Source of the DNA: Mesorhizobium_K quangtriensis
GTDB lineage: Bacteria > Pseudomonadota > Alphaproteobacteria > Rhizobiales > Rhizobiaceae
Length of the DNA: 64,000 bases
Assembly (NCBI RefSeq): GCF_040081925.1
Contig: NZ_JBEBMF010000001.1
Span: 1,700,067 to 1,764,066, forward strand
Direction of reading: 5' to 3'
Under the pieces are notes generated by a model. The model worked only from the letters and a program-made list of their open reading frames with translations. It searched no databases and was not told the DNA's origin. This document shows, piece by piece, positions 44,288 through 55,525 of the stretch. Position numbers and translations under genes: made by a program. The stretch's first letter is position 1; each line of letters opens with the position of its first letter.

Positions 44288-45385
44288 ATGATAAGAAAAA
44301 TAGCATTGGCGTCAGCGGCAACCGCGATCGCCGCTCTGGTGACCGGAGCTGCCTTCGCACAGGATCGCGTCGTCAACGTCTATAACTGGTCCGACTATAT
44401 CGACGAGTCGATTATTCAGGACTTCACCAAGGAAACCGGCATCAGGGTCGTTTACGACGTCTTCGATTCCAACGAACTCCTTGAGACCAAGCTCCTCGCC
44501 GGTGGCAGCGGCTACGATGTCGTGGTTCCGACCGGCAACTTCCTTGCCCGCCAGATTCAGGCCGGCGTCTTCCAGAAGCTCGACAAGTCCAAGCTGCCGA
44601 ATCTCGCCAACATGTGGGATGTCGTGTCGGAGCGCACGGCCAAGTACGATCCCGGCAACGAATACTCCATCAACTACATGTGGGGCACCGTCGGCATCGG
44701 CTACAACCAGAAGAAGGTCCAGGAGGCGCTCGGCATCGACAAGATCGACAGCTGGGACGTGGTCTTCAATCCCGAGAAGCTGGGCAAGCTCGCTGATTGC
44801 GGCGTCTACATCCTCGATTCGCCGACGGACATCATCCCGACCACGTTCAAATATCTCGGCATCGATACGGAATCGACCTCGCCCGAGGACATCGCCAAGG
44901 CCGAGGAAGCGCTGCTCAAGATCAGGCCTTACGTGCGCAAGTTCCATTCATCGGAATACATCAACGCGCTCGCCAACGGCGACATCTGTCTCGCCATCGG
45001 CTGGTCGGGTGACGTGTTTCAGGCACGCGATCGCGCTGCGGAAGCCGATCAGGGCGTCATCGTCGACTATGTGATCCCGACCGAGGGCGCGGAGATGTGG
45101 TTCGACCAGCTCGCCATTCCGGCCGATGCCAAGAACATCGAGGAAGCGCACGAGTTCCTGAACTACATGATGAAGCCGGAAGTCGCGGCGAAGGCAACCA
45201 ACTACATCTACTTCCCGAACGGCAACAAGGCTTCGCAGGAGTTCGTCGACAAGGAGATCATCGACGATCCAGCGATCTATCCGGACGAGGCGACGCTGGC
45301 GAAGCTCTTCACCGTTTCGCCCTACGATCCGAAGACACAGCGCCTCATCACGCGCAGCTGGACCAAGGTCGTCACCGGCCAGTGA
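44288..45385 (+). CDS. potF: Putrescine ABC transporter substrate-binding protein
   Basis: The 365-residue protein begins with a signal peptide of about 24 residues (ATG at 44288). The mature part has the PotD/PotF start V-V-N-V-Y-N-W-S-D-Y-I-D, then G-Y-D-V-V-V-P-T, a T-V-G-I-G-Y-N segment, and W-F-D-Q-L-A-I-P-A-D, typical polyamine contacts. It should bind putrescine (or spermidine) in the periplasm and deliver it to PotHI. It is followed by a strong terminator, so it is likely made in excess of the transporter. The region before it (44160-44287) should hold the promoter. Confidence 0.95.
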   Translation: MIRKIALASAATAIAALVTGAAFAQDRVVNVYNWSDYIDESIIQDFTKETGIRVVYDVFDSNELLETKLLAGGSGYDVVVPTGNFLARQIQAGVFQKLDKSKLPNLANMWDVVSERTAKYDPGNEYSINYMWGTVGIGYNQKKVQEALGIDKIDSWDVVFNPEKLGKLADCGVYILDSPTDIIPTTFKYLGIDTESTSPEDIAKAEEALLKIRPYVRKFHSSEYINALANGDICLAIGWSGDVFQARDRAAEADQGVIVDYVIPTEGAEMWFDQLAIPADAKNIEEAHEFLNYMMKPEVAAKATNYIYFPNGNKASQEFVDKEIIDDPAIYPDEATLAKLFTVSPYDPKTQRLITRSWTKVVTGQ

Positions 45386-45395
45386 TCTGACATCA

Positions 45396-45430
45396 AACCC
45401 CGGCGTCCAAAAACGCCGGGGTTTTTCTTT
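45396..45430 (+). terminator. Rho-independent terminator between potF and potG
   Basis: An 11-bp stem (AACCCCGGCGT with ACGCCGGGGTT) around a CCAAAA loop is followed by TTTCTTT. Its place inside the operon predicts partial termination, giving more potF than potGHI transcript. Confidence 0.85.
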
Positions 45431-45460
45431 GAGGGGCGAAGTTTCGGGGGTAGCATCGGC

Positions 45461-46600
45461 ATGAAGTCGCTCGGCAGTATCAGGCGTTCCTTCGCGCCGT
45501 GGAACGATCCCTCGGCAAAGCCCTACATCTCGTTCGAGAACGTCACCAAGGTCTTTGGCGATTTCACCGCCGTCGACAACCTGACGCTCCACATCTACGA
45601 GCGCGAGTTTTTCGCCCTGCTGGGCGGCTCGGGCTCCGGCAAGTCCACGCTGCTCCGGATGCTCGCCGGCTTCGACGAGCCGACCAAGGGCCGCATCCTT
45701 CTCGACGGGCAGGATTTGCGCGGCATCCCGCCCTACAAGCGGCCGCTCAACATGATGTTCCAGTCATATGCGCTCTTCCCTCACATGACGGTCGAGGCCA
45801 ACATCGGCTTCGGCCTGAAACAGGAAGGTACGCCGAAGGCCGAGATCGAGGCGCGCGTCGCCGAGATGCTGAAGCTCGTCAAGCTCGAGCAGTTCGGCAA
45901 ACGGAAGCCGCACCAGCTTTCGGGCGGCCAGCGCCAGCGCGTCGCGCTTGCAAGGGCCGTCGCCAAGCGCCCGAAGGTGCTGCTGCTGGACGAGCCGCTC
46001 GGTGCGCTCGACAAGAAGCTGCGCGAGGAGACGCAGTTCGAGCTGATGGACCTGCAGCAGTCGCTCGGCCTTACTTTCGTGATCGTCACCCACGATCAGG
46101 AAGAGGCGATGACCATGGCCGACCGCATCGCCATCCTCGACAAAGGCAACCTGATGCAGGTCGCCACGCCTGCGGAGATCTATGAGGCGCCAGCCTCGCG
46201 CTTCGTCGCCAACTTCGTCGGCAACGTGAATATGTTCGAGGGCACGGTCGCGGCGCGCGAAGCCGCCACCGCCCGCATCACCGGAGCCAGCGGCGCGCAG
46301 ATTCTCGTCGAAAACGCAGGCGACGCGGCGGCCGGCAACACGGTCGCCTTCGCCGTGCGACCCGAGAAGATCAAGGTTTCGTCCAAGCGTCCTGAGGGGA
46401 CCGTGAACGCCATGGAAGGCGAGGTCTACGACCTCGCCTATCTCGGCGACATGACCGTCTATCACGTCCGGCTGGACGACGGGCAGGTGGTCAAGGCCAG
46501 CGCGCTGAATGCCTCGCGCGTGAGCGATGATCCGCTTACCTGGAACGACCGCGCCTGGATCTCCTTTCAGCCGGACGCCGGCGTCGTGCTGACGCGGTAG
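45461..46600 (+). CDS. potG: Putrescine ABC transporter ATP-binding protein
   Basis: The 379-residue protein is an MalK/PotA-type ATPase: Walker A G-G-S-G-S-G-K-S-T at about 60-70, the Q-loop M-F-Q-S-Y-A-L-F, the signature L-S-G-G-Q-R-Q-R, Walker B L-L-L-D-E-P, and the H-loop V-T-H-D-Q-E-E. A TOBE-type C-terminal domain follows from about 270. It powers the PotHI permease. It starts 30 bases after the terminator hairpin and ends eight bases before potH. Confidence 0.95.
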   Translation: MKSLGSIRRSFAPWNDPSAKPYISFENVTKVFGDFTAVDNLTLHIYEREFFALLGGSGSGKSTLLRMLAGFDEPTKGRILLDGQDLRGIPPYKRPLNMMFQSYALFPHMTVEANIGFGLKQEGTPKAEIEARVAEMLKLVKLEQFGKRKPHQLSGGQRQRVALARAVAKRPKVLLLDEPLGALDKKLREETQFELMDLQQSLGLTFVIVTHDQEEAMTMADRIAILDKGNLMQVATPAEIYEAPASRFVANFVGNVNMFEGTVAAREAATARITGASGAQILVENAGDAAAGNTVAFAVRPEKIKVSSKRPEGTVNAMEGEVYDLAYLGDMTVYHVRLDDGQVVKASALNASRVSDDPLTWNDRAWISFQPDAGVVLTR

Positions 46601-46608
46601 GTGACCCA

Positions 46609-47577
46609 ATGGCAGAGGCCACCGCTTCCCTTCCCACCGCAGCGCAGCCCGCCGCTCCCTCCTTTGCCGATCGCATGGTCCAGGCGCTGACGAGCCGCCT
46701 CGTCATCATCGTTCCCTATCTCTGGCTGCTGCTCTTCTTCCTGATACCCTTTGTCATTGTCTTCAGGATTTCCCTGTCCCAGACGGCGATCGCGATGCCG
46801 CCCTACACTCCGGTGTTCAGCCTGCAAGATGGGCTGGCGGCGTTCTTCGACCAGCTTCGCGAGCTCAATTTCGACAACTATGTCTGGCTGACCGAAGACC
46901 CTCTCTACTTCAACGCTTACGTCTCCAGTCTCTGGATCGCCGCCGTCTCGACCTTCTTCGCGCTTCTCGTCGGCTATCCCGTCGCCTATGGCATGGCGCG
47001 TGCGCCGGCTGCCTGGCGGCCGACCTTACTCATGCTGGTCATCCTGCCGTTCTGGACGTCCTTCCTGATCCGCGTCTATGCCTGGATGGGAATCCTCAAG
47101 CCTGAGGGACTGCTCAATCAGTTGCTTCTCGGCTTGAATATCATCGACACGCCGCTGATCATCATGAACACGCATACGGCGATCTTTATCGGCATCGTCT
47201 ACTCCTACCTGCCGTTCATGATCCTGCCGCTCTATTCCGCGTTGGAGAAGATGGATTATTCGCTGATCGAGGCGGCGCAGGATCTTGGCTGCACGCCGAT
47301 CAGCGCCTTCTGGAAGATCACCTTCCCGCTATCGCTGCCGGGCGTCATCGCCGGCTGCATGCTGGTCTTCATCCCGGCCGTGGGCGAATTCGTCATCCCC
47401 GACCTGCTCGGCGGGTCGCAGACGCTGATGATCGGCAAGACGTTGTGGAACGAGTTCTTCGCCAACCGGGACTGGCCGGTGTCGTCCGCCGTCGCGGTCA
47501 TCCTGCTCCTGCTGCTGATCGTGCCGATCATGATCTTCCAGTTCGCGCAGGCCCGTGCACAAGAGCAGGGGCGGTGA
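46609..47577 (+). CDS. potH: Putrescine ABC transporter permease
   Basis: This 322-residue inner membrane protein has about six hydrophobic helices and the binding-protein-dependent permease loop E-A-A-Q-D-L-G-C-T-P with G-C-M-L-V-F-I-P-A-V near residue 240. It is the first of two permease partners, with potI. The N-terminus is longer than in some homologues (about 30 polar residues before the first helix). It ends four bases before potI, so the two are co-translated. Confidence 0.94.
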   Translation: MAEATASLPTAAQPAAPSFADRMVQALTSRLVIIVPYLWLLLFFLIPFVIVFRISLSQTAIAMPPYTPVFSLQDGLAAFFDQLRELNFDNYVWLTEDPLYFNAYVSSLWIAAVSTFFALLVGYPVAYGMARAPAAWRPTLLMLVILPFWTSFLIRVYAWMGILKPEGLLNQLLLGLNIIDTPLIIMNTHTAIFIGIVYSYLPFMILPLYSALEKMDYSLIEAAQDLGCTPISAFWKITFPLSLPGVIAGCMLVFIPAVGEFVIPDLLGGSQTLMIGKTLWNEFFANRDWPVSSAVAVILLLLLIVPIMIFQFAQARAQEQGR

Positions 47578-47581
47578 CACC

Positions 47582-48400
47582 ATGAGCAACTGGAGCCGCT
47601 TCAACATCGTCTCGGTCGTGCTGGGCTTCGCCTTCCTCTATCTGCCGATCGTTCTGCTCGTCATTTATTCCTTCAACGATTCCAAGCTCGTCACCGTCTG
47701 GGGCGGCTTCTCGACGCGCTGGTATGTGTCGCTGTTCCAGAACCAGGGGCTCATGGACGCCGCATGGGTCACGCTTCGCGTCGGCTTCATCTCGGCGACC
47801 GTCGCCACGGTGCTCGGCACGCTCGCCGCGCTCGCGCTGACCCGCTACACGCGCTTTCGCGGCCGAGTGTTGTTCTCTGGCATGGTCTTTGCGCCGCTGG
47901 TCATGCCGGAGGTGATCACTGGCCTGTCGCTACTGCTCCTGTTCGTCGCGATCGGCCTCGACCGCGGCTTCTTCACGGTCACGCTCGCCCACATCACCTT
48001 CACCATGTGCTTCGTGGCGGTCGTCGTGCAGGCGCGGCTGATGAGTTTCGACCGTTCGCTGGAAGAGGCTGCGATGGACCTCGGCGCGCCGCCGGTGAAG
48101 ACATTCTTCCAGGTCACGCTGCCGGTCATCCTGCCGGCTATTGTCTCCGGTTGGATGCTGGCCTTCACCTTGTCGCTGGACGATCTCGTTATCGCCAGCT
48201 TTGCCTCCGGACCGGGCGCCACCACGCTGCCGATGAAAATCTACAGCCAGGTGCGTCTCGGCGTGACGCCGGAAATCAACGCAGCCTGCACGTTGATGAT
48301 CGCGGTCGTCGCCGGCGGCGTGCTGATCGCATCGGTCGTCAACAAGCGCCGCGAGGTCCAGCGCCAACGCGACGAACAGGCTGCACTGCGGCTGGGCTAG
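47582..48400 (+). CDS. potI: Putrescine ABC transporter permease
   Basis: The ATG at 47582 is chosen because it lies four bases after the potH stop; the frame is open earlier but inside potH. The 272-residue protein has six hydrophobic helices and the permease motif E-E-A-A-M-D-L-G-A-P-P. The Ser/Leu-rich region L-A-F-T-L-S-L-D-D-L-V-I-A-S-F is typical of PotC/PotI. It completes the potFGHI importer. A 23-base gap separates its stop from the AsmA gene on the other strand. Confidence 0.94.
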   Translation: MSNWSRFNIVSVVLGFAFLYLPIVLLVIYSFNDSKLVTVWGGFSTRWYVSLFQNQGLMDAAWVTLRVGFISATVATVLGTLAALALTRYTRFRGRVLFSGMVFAPLVMPEVITGLSLLLLFVAIGLDRGFFTVTLAHITFTMCFVAVVVQARLMSFDRSLEEAAMDLGAPPVKTFFQVTLPVILPAIVSGWMLAFTLSLDDLVIASFASGPGATTLPMKIYSQVRLGVTPEINAACTLMIAVVAGGVLIASVVNKRREVQRQRDEQAALRLG

Positions 48401-48423
48401 GCATTTACGATCCGACCCGGAGC

Positions 48424-50250
48424 TTAGTCCGAGCTCAGGCCCTTGGTGGGCGTAACGAGCGCGTCGCTTGATGAGCCGTTAATGAGGAATGTCGCAGCAG
48501 GAGCGGCGTCTGCCTGGCTGGCGTTGGCCTGCTGCGGAGGCGCGATGCTGCCGGTCAGCGCGACGCTGCTGCCATCCAGCGACACGGTCCCCGACATGGT
48601 GACGCGGTGGAGCGGCGACCGGATCTCGACCTTGTCGATCCGCGCGACGCCGTCGGTCGCTACAGCTTTAATCTCCATGGCGTCGATCTTCGATCCGGTT
48701 CCTGCGACCGCAGTGAGTGTGAAAGGGGCGTCGCCCTTCGCATCCGCCAGCAGGGCGTCGATATCCATGCCGGGCAGCGTGCCGGGGCCGAAGCTGGCCG
48801 AGAACGACCCGTTCGCACGCGCCATGAGTTCGTCCCAGCTATCGCCTACACCCTTCAGGATGAGCGATAGCGTTCCGCCTGCCTTTGGCAGGAAATTCTC
48901 CATGCCTGTGGCGGCCCCCAATGCGTCGCCGCTGACATCAGTAGCGAGCAGGCGCAACTCGACCTGTGCGCCTTCGTCCTTGTGGTCGAAGCGCAGCCCA
49001 GCCTGTATGTCGCCGCCGAGCGCGGAAGCATCAGAGATGTCGAAAGCCGCCAGCCGGCCATCAACCCGCGCCGTCGCGGCCATGTCCGTCAAAGCGATGG
49101 TTCCCAGCGTGGCGCGCGGCGCGGACAGCCGAAGGTCAAGATTGAGCAGGCTGGCGAAGTCCGCGTCGATATTGCCCGGCCCTTCGCCGGTCATCGGATC
49201 GAATGGCGTGAAGGTGGACAGAAACGCTCCGAGCTCGAGCGTATCGAACGCCATTGTACCCGACACTTTTGGCGTACCGCCGCTCAACAAAAGGTCGAGC
49301 ACGCCGCGTGCGGTGCTGCCGTCCAGCATGATCCTGGCATCCTCGAAGCGCACGCGCGCCGGGTCGCCGATGATCCGGCTCTCCACCGTCATCACCTCGA
49401 TGGCGGGCCGTACCGGAAGGCCGGCGCCCGACCATGCTAGCAGCGCTCCGACGGATGGCGTCGAGAAGCGCGCCTGGCCCGCCACATAGGGGTTGTTGCC
49501 GAGGCTGGCCGTCCCGTCGAAGGCGGCGTCGGTGAGTCCGGATTTCAGCGAGAGCGTGGCCGGCGTAGCCGCCCCACCGAGCAGCAGCAGCGGGCTTGCC
49601 GACGAGAATTCAATTGCCAGCGACTCACCCTTGAGCACGCCTTTCGCGAAAGCGCCTATTCTTCCGTTCAGCGCCGGCCACGATATCCGGCCATTGATGT
49701 CGGTCGCGATCGCAATGTCCATGGCGTCGAAGGGCCGTATGATGCGGCCGTTGACGAATTCGATCGTCCCGAAATTGTCGGCGGGCAGGCGAGAAGTATC
49801 CGGCGTTCCGGAGGCTTCCTCTACAAGAGAACGGGCTGTTGCCAAGGCAAGCGCTATCCTGCCGTTGCGCGGGAGAGCAGGCAGCTTTCCGTAGTGGTCC
49901 AAGCGTAAGGCGGGATTGTTGAAGCGTACGGCGGTGAAATCGATGTCGCCGCCCAGCGCGGCAAGCGCCGAAAGATCGACTTGCGCTCTTTCGGCCGAGG
50001 CGACCAGCGTGCCGTCAGGCAGCAACAGCCGGATGTCGGTCAGGTTGACATGCAGGTTCGGCCAGACGCCGACCTTTGGCGCACCGGCGATCGATACATC
50101 GAGCCCGCTCCAAGTGCTCATCTCTTCCGCGATGCGGTCGCTGGAGAGGCGCGTGGAGGCGATTAAGGGCAGCGCAAGCCCGGCCAGCACGGCGAGGCCG
50201 ACCACCGCGGCGATGCCCCAGACCGTGCGCCTTAACGTGGATGCAGCCAT
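48424..50250 (-). CDS. AsmA-family outer-membrane/lipid homeostasis protein
   Basis: This 608-residue protein begins with a basic N-terminus and a TM anchor (about 10-33), followed by an AsmA-type domain (I-A-G-A-P-K-V-G-V-W-P-N-L-H-V-N-L). A long beta-rich region continues to about 520 with many short G-x-L-x-L strands, then a second AsmA_2-like stretch (G-N-G-S-F-S-A-S-F-G-P). AsmA-like proteins bridge the periplasm and help lipid transport or outer-membrane protein assembly. It lies tail-to-tail with potI. The 217-base gap before aacS holds no gene. Confidence 0.85.
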   Translation of the reverse strand: MAASTLRRTVWGIAAVVGLAVLAGLALPLIASTRLSSDRIAEEMSTWSGLDVSIAGAPKVGVWPNLHVNLTDIRLLLPDGTLVASAERAQVDLSALAALGGDIDFTAVRFNNPALRLDHYGKLPALPRNGRIALALATARSLVEEASGTPDTSRLPADNFGTIEFVNGRIIRPFDAMDIAIATDINGRISWPALNGRIGAFAKGVLKGESLAIEFSSASPLLLLGGAATPATLSLKSGLTDAAFDGTASLGNNPYVAGQARFSTPSVGALLAWSGAGLPVRPAIEVMTVESRIIGDPARVRFEDARIMLDGSTARGVLDLLLSGGTPKVSGTMAFDTLELGAFLSTFTPFDPMTGEGPGNIDADFASLLNLDLRLSAPRATLGTIALTDMAATARVDGRLAAFDISDASALGGDIQAGLRFDHKDEGAQVELRLLATDVSGDALGAATGMENFLPKAGGTLSLILKGVGDSWDELMARANGSFSASFGPGTLPGMDIDALLADAKGDAPFTLTAVAGTGSKIDAMEIKAVATDGVARIDKVEIRSPLHRVTMSGTVSLDGSSVALTGSIAPPQQANASQADAAPAATFLINGSSSDALVTPTKGLSSD

Positions 50251-50467
50251 CCGTTCTTGTCAGCTCCGCCCCGGGGAGATCGTCCGACCGGCGAACCCGT
50301 CGCCGCTCACTTCCCAACAAAGTCAGCCTTCGTCAAACCCGGCCGAAGCAATTTCAAGCCTTTGTGGCCCATGAATGGCGCAAGTCGACGAATCTCGACA
50401 TTCCGAAACGCATCTTGCCCGTCGGGAAGCGCATATGCAAAAAGGACCGCCCTTGGGAGAACGATTA

Positions 50468-52426
<1,959 letters not shown>

Positions 52427-52554
52427 AGACGCCGCGTCTTGGTAAACGATCGGTAACCGGTGAATTTACCTAGATTTCACAGGTGATACACTTTCGTAAA
52501 GATTTTTCCGGGCCGGTAAGGATTTGTTAAGCGCCGTGCGTGGATAGTCTGGAC

Positions 52555-52669
52555 CAACTTGAGGGAGAAATCCCGCTCCTCTTGATCCCCCGAGGAGGCG
52601 ACATTCGCTCAAGCCCCGTTGTCACAGCAATTCGACCTCAAAGGCGCCCTCCAGGCGCCTTTTTTTTGG
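52555..52669 (+). ncRNA. Candidate small RNA downstream of acetoacetyl-CoA synthetase (family unknown)
   Basis: Between 52555 and 52669 three hairpins follow each other. The first is GGGA-GAAA-TCCC, a GNRA tetraloop (52563-52574). The second is CTCCTC/GAGGAG around a C-rich loop TTGATCCCCC (52576-52597). The third is the strong terminator. No open frame is plausible here. The loop of the last hairpin contains CCTCC, able to pair with ribosome sites. A -10-like GGATAGT lies near 52541 and a TTGTTA near 52524, but the promoter is weak. It could instead be the 3' UTR of the synthetase mRNA. I do not recognise a family. Confidence 0.5.
52640..52669 (+). terminator. Rho-independent terminator
   Basis: The stem AAAGGCGCC/GGCGCCTTT (9 bp) has a five-base loop CTCCA and is followed by eight T. 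It faces right, so it ends the candidate sRNA or the acetoacetyl-CoA synthetase mRNA and also separates them from the convergent iron permease gene. Confidence 0.92.
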
Positions 52670-52673
52670 CCGC

Positions 52674-54398
52674 TCACAGCGTTGCTTCGCGATCCCGGGC
52701 GAGCGCCCGTGACAGCACCAACACCGGCACGAGTGCGGTCGCGATGATCACCAGCGCCGCCGCTGCCCCGTCCTGTGGCTGGCTGCGCGACGCGTTCTCG
52801 TAGACATGGGTGGCGAGCGTCGAAAAGCCGAAGGGCCTGAGCAGGATTGTCGCCGAAAGCTCCTTCGCCGTGTCGACGAAGACGAGCACGGCCGCCGTCA
52901 GGATGGCCGGCGCGAGCAACGGCAGCAGCACTGAAACCGCGCTCTGCATCGGCGTCCGCCCAAGGCTGCGCGCCGCCTCGTCGAGACGGCCCGGCAGCTT
53001 TTCCAGCCCGGAGCGGATCGAGCCCTCCGCAAGGGCGAGGAAGCGGATCGTGCAGGCAATGACGATGCCCGCCGCCGACCCCATCAACAAAAGGCCGGTA
53101 GAGCGGTCGAAGTAGGTGCGCATGAAGCTGTCGAGCGTGTTGTCGAAGCGGGCGAGCACGAAGAGCAGTCCAAGCCCGAGAATGCCGCCCGGCAAGGCGT
53201 AGCCGATCGACGCCAGCCGGACGGTCACCGCCACATCCGGCGAACGCACCAGGCGCGTCGCGTTGAGCAGGAAGAGCGCCAGCGCCACGGTAATCACAGC
53301 CGTGGTGCTGGCGGTCATCACCGTGTTGAAAAACGCGTTCGCCAACTCGGGCGAAGCGAACTGGTCGAGTCGGCGCATCGCGTACTGGCCGAACACGAAC
53401 ACCGGTATGCCGAATCCCAGCAGAACCGGCAGGGTGACGAGCAGCGTCGCCAGCGGCCCGCGAAAGCCCTTCAGGACGACGCGCGGCGGGTGTGCCTTCA
53501 TGTGCGTCGCGCGGCCGGTATGGAAGCGCTGGTTCGATCGCGCCCATTGCTCCGCGCCCAGGATGGCGAACACCAGCAGCAGCATGATGAGCGCGATCTG
53601 CGCGCCGCCCTCAAGGCTCCCGCGCGCCAGCCATGTCTGGTAGACGGCCACCGTCAGTGTGCGCACGCCGAGATATTCCGCCGCGCCGATGTCATTGATC
53701 GTCTCCATCAGCGCCAGCGCGACGCCAGCCACGATTGCCGGCCGCGCCACCGGCAGCAGCACGCGCCAGAATACCCGGCCCGGCTTCGCGCCGAGCGTGC
53801 GCGCGACATCTGCGATGTTGCGTCCCTGCATCAGGAAAACAATGCGTGTTGTCAGGTAGACATACGGATAAAGCACCGACGACAGCACAAGCGCGCATCC
53901 GGCCGTTGAGCGGATGTCCGGAAACCAGTAGTCGCGCGCCGACTGGAAGCCGAAGATCGACCGGTAGAATGTCTGCACCGGTCCGGAGAAATGGAAGAAC
54001 TCCGCGAATGCGTAGGCAGCGAGATAGGCCGGCACTGAGAGCGGCAGCACGAGCGCCCATGACAGCGTGCGCCTGAACGGAAATTCGTAGGCCACCATCA
54101 TCCAGGCCGATGCGACCCCGATCGACGACGTTCCAATCGCCACCATGACCAGCAGGTTGAACGTGGTGACGCTGGCGCCGGGCAACACGTTGCGCACGAG
54201 ATGCGGCCAGTCCTCGCCCGTACCGGAAAGCGCGACATAGGCGAGCGAGATGACGGGCAGCAGGACGATTGCGCACACCAGCAGCGCGCCGAGCCTCAGC
54301 CCGGGATGGTGCGGGCGTTTTACCGCGCGCGCCAGCCGTCCGGCGTCCGGCGAAACGCCGCTTCCGTAGGGCAGGGCAGGGCGATGCAAACCCGTCAA
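52674..54398 (-). CDS. Ferric-iron ABC transporter permease (FbpB/AfuB-like), TTG start
   Basis: This 574-residue protein holds two fused permease halves with about 12 hydrophobic helices. Each half has the transporter loop: first D-V-A-R-T-L-G-A-K-P-G, second E-A-A-R-S-L-G-R-T-P. This layout fits the FbpB/AfuB/SfuB group that imports ferric iron. The start is a TTG at 54398 with GAGGGGG upstream; the nearby ATG at 54406 opens only a three-codon frame (M-T-A-stop), whose stop overlaps this TTG. The matching ATPase (FbpC) gene is not in the window. It lies downstream of the binding-protein gene with a hairpin between. Confidence 0.9.
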   Translation of the reverse strand: MTGLHRPALPYGSGVSPDAGRLARAVKRPHHPGLRLGALLVCAIVLLPVISLAYVALSGTGEDWPHLVRNVLPGASVTTFNLLVMVAIGTSSIGVASAWMMVAYEFPFRRTLSWALVLPLSVPAYLAAYAFAEFFHFSGPVQTFYRSIFGFQSARDYWFPDIRSTAGCALVLSSVLYPYVYLTTRIVFLMQGRNIADVARTLGAKPGRVFWRVLLPVARPAIVAGVALALMETINDIGAAEYLGVRTLTVAVYQTWLARGSLEGGAQIALIMLLLVFAILGAEQWARSNQRFHTGRATHMKAHPPRVVLKGFRGPLATLLVTLPVLLGFGIPVFVFGQYAMRRLDQFASPELANAFFNTVMTASTTAVITVALALFLLNATRLVRSPDVAVTVRLASIGYALPGGILGLGLLFVLARFDNTLDSFMRTYFDRSTGLLLMGSAAGIVIACTIRFLALAEGSIRSGLEKLPGRLDEAARSLGRTPMQSAVSVLLPLLAPAILTAAVLVFVDTAKELSATILLRPFGFSTLATHVYENASRSQPQDGAAAALVIIATALVPVLVLSRALARDREATL

Positions 54399-54422
54399 GC
54401 TGTCATGTCCCCCTCACGCGAA

Positions 54423-54447
54423 AGGCCGGGCGCATATGGCCCGGCCT
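54423..54447 (-). promoter_or_regulatory. GC-rich hairpin between the iron-binding protein and permease genes
   Basis: AGGCCGGGC and GCCCGGCCT form a 9-bp stem with a GCATATG loop. It is followed on the minus strand only by TTTCGCG, so termination would be partial. Such a hairpin would raise the ratio of binding protein to permease, as in the pot operon. Confidence 0.55.
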
Positions 54448-54487
54448 CGATTGGCGTCGGCGAAAAGCCCCGTTGCAGCCGTCGGGC

Positions 54488-55525
54488 TCAGCTCGACGGA
54501 CCGTCGTCGAGTCCGACGCGGTCGACCATCTCGGACGCTTCCTTGCGGTGGCTGGCGACCTCGGAAAGCGACAGCGTGTCGGCGTTCAGTTCGCCGAACG
54601 ACTTCACCTCGGCGGAAGGCTCGAGGCCCGGCTCGACCGGATACTCGTAGTTCTTCTCGGCATAGATCTGCTGTGCCTTGTCGCTAGCCAGGAACTGCAG
54701 CAGCTTGACGGCGTTGTCGCGGTTCGGCGCGTTCTTGGCGAGCGCGGCGCCCGAGATGTTGACGTGCGTCTTGCCGTTCTCGAAGGTCGGGAAGATCACG
54801 TTGATCGCGTTGCCCCATTCCTTCTCCTGCGGCTCCTTCTCGTTGGTGCGCATCAGGCCGACATAGTAGGTGTTGCCGAGCGCGATGTCGCACTCGCCGG
54901 CAAAGATCGCGCCGGCCTGCGGACGATCGCCGCCGTCGGGCTTCTTGGCAAGGTTGGCCTTCAGGCCCTTCATCCACTCCTCGGTCTTTTCCGGACCCCA
55001 ATGCTCGATTGCGGCCGAGAACAGCGCGAGGTTGTAGTCGTGCTGGCCCGAGCGGATGCAGATCTTGCCCTTCCACTTCGGGTCGGCAAGGTCGGCATAG
55101 GTGATCGCCGTGTCCTTGACGCGGTCCTTCGAGGCATAGACGACGCGTGCGCGCTTGGTCAGGCCGAACCAGTGGCCTTCCGGATCGCGATATTCGGCCG
55201 GGATTTCGGCATTGACGACGTCATCTACCAGAGCTTGCGTGATGCCGGCTTCCTTGGCCTTGGTCAGGCGCGAGATGTCGACGGTCATGATGACATCGAC
55301 CGGCGAGTTGGTGCCCTCGGACTGCACGCGCTCCTCAAGACCCTTGTCGAGGAACAGCACTTCCGTCTTGATGCCGGTATCGGCCGTGAAGGCGTCGAGA
55401 ACCGGCTGGATCAGGGCTGGCTGGCGATAGGTGTAGATATTGACGACGCCGTCAGCATAGGCGGTGCCGCCAAAAAGCGAGGCTGCTGCAAAGGCTGCCG
55501 CCGCGGAATTCCTGATGGTATTCAT
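54488..55525 (-). CDS. Ferric-iron ABC transporter substrate-binding protein (FbpA/FutA-like)
   Basis: The ATG at 55525 has AGGAGA five bases before it and begins a signal peptide of about 24 residues. The 345-residue product has the family start V-V-N-I-Y-T-Y-R-Q and a late G-N-T-Y-Y-V-G-L, where the paired Tyr are typical iron ligands of FutA/FbpA proteins. It should bind Fe(III) in the periplasm for the downstream permease. The Irr box 138 bases upstream points to iron control. Confidence 0.93.
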   Translation of the reverse strand: MNTIRNSAAAAFAAASLFGGTAYADGVVNIYTYRQPALIQPVLDAFTADTGIKTEVLFLDKGLEERVQSEGTNSPVDVIMTVDISRLTKAKEAGITQALVDDVVNAEIPAEYRDPEGHWFGLTKRARVVYASKDRVKDTAITYADLADPKWKGKICIRSGQHDYNLALFSAAIEHWGPEKTEEWMKGLKANLAKKPDGGDRPQAGAIFAGECDIALGNTYYVGLMRTNEKEPQEKEWGNAINVIFPTFENGKTHVNISGAALAKNAPNRDNAVKLLQFLASDKAQQIYAEKNYEYPVEPGLEPSAEVKSFGELNADTLSLSEVASHRKEASEMVDRVGLDDGPSS

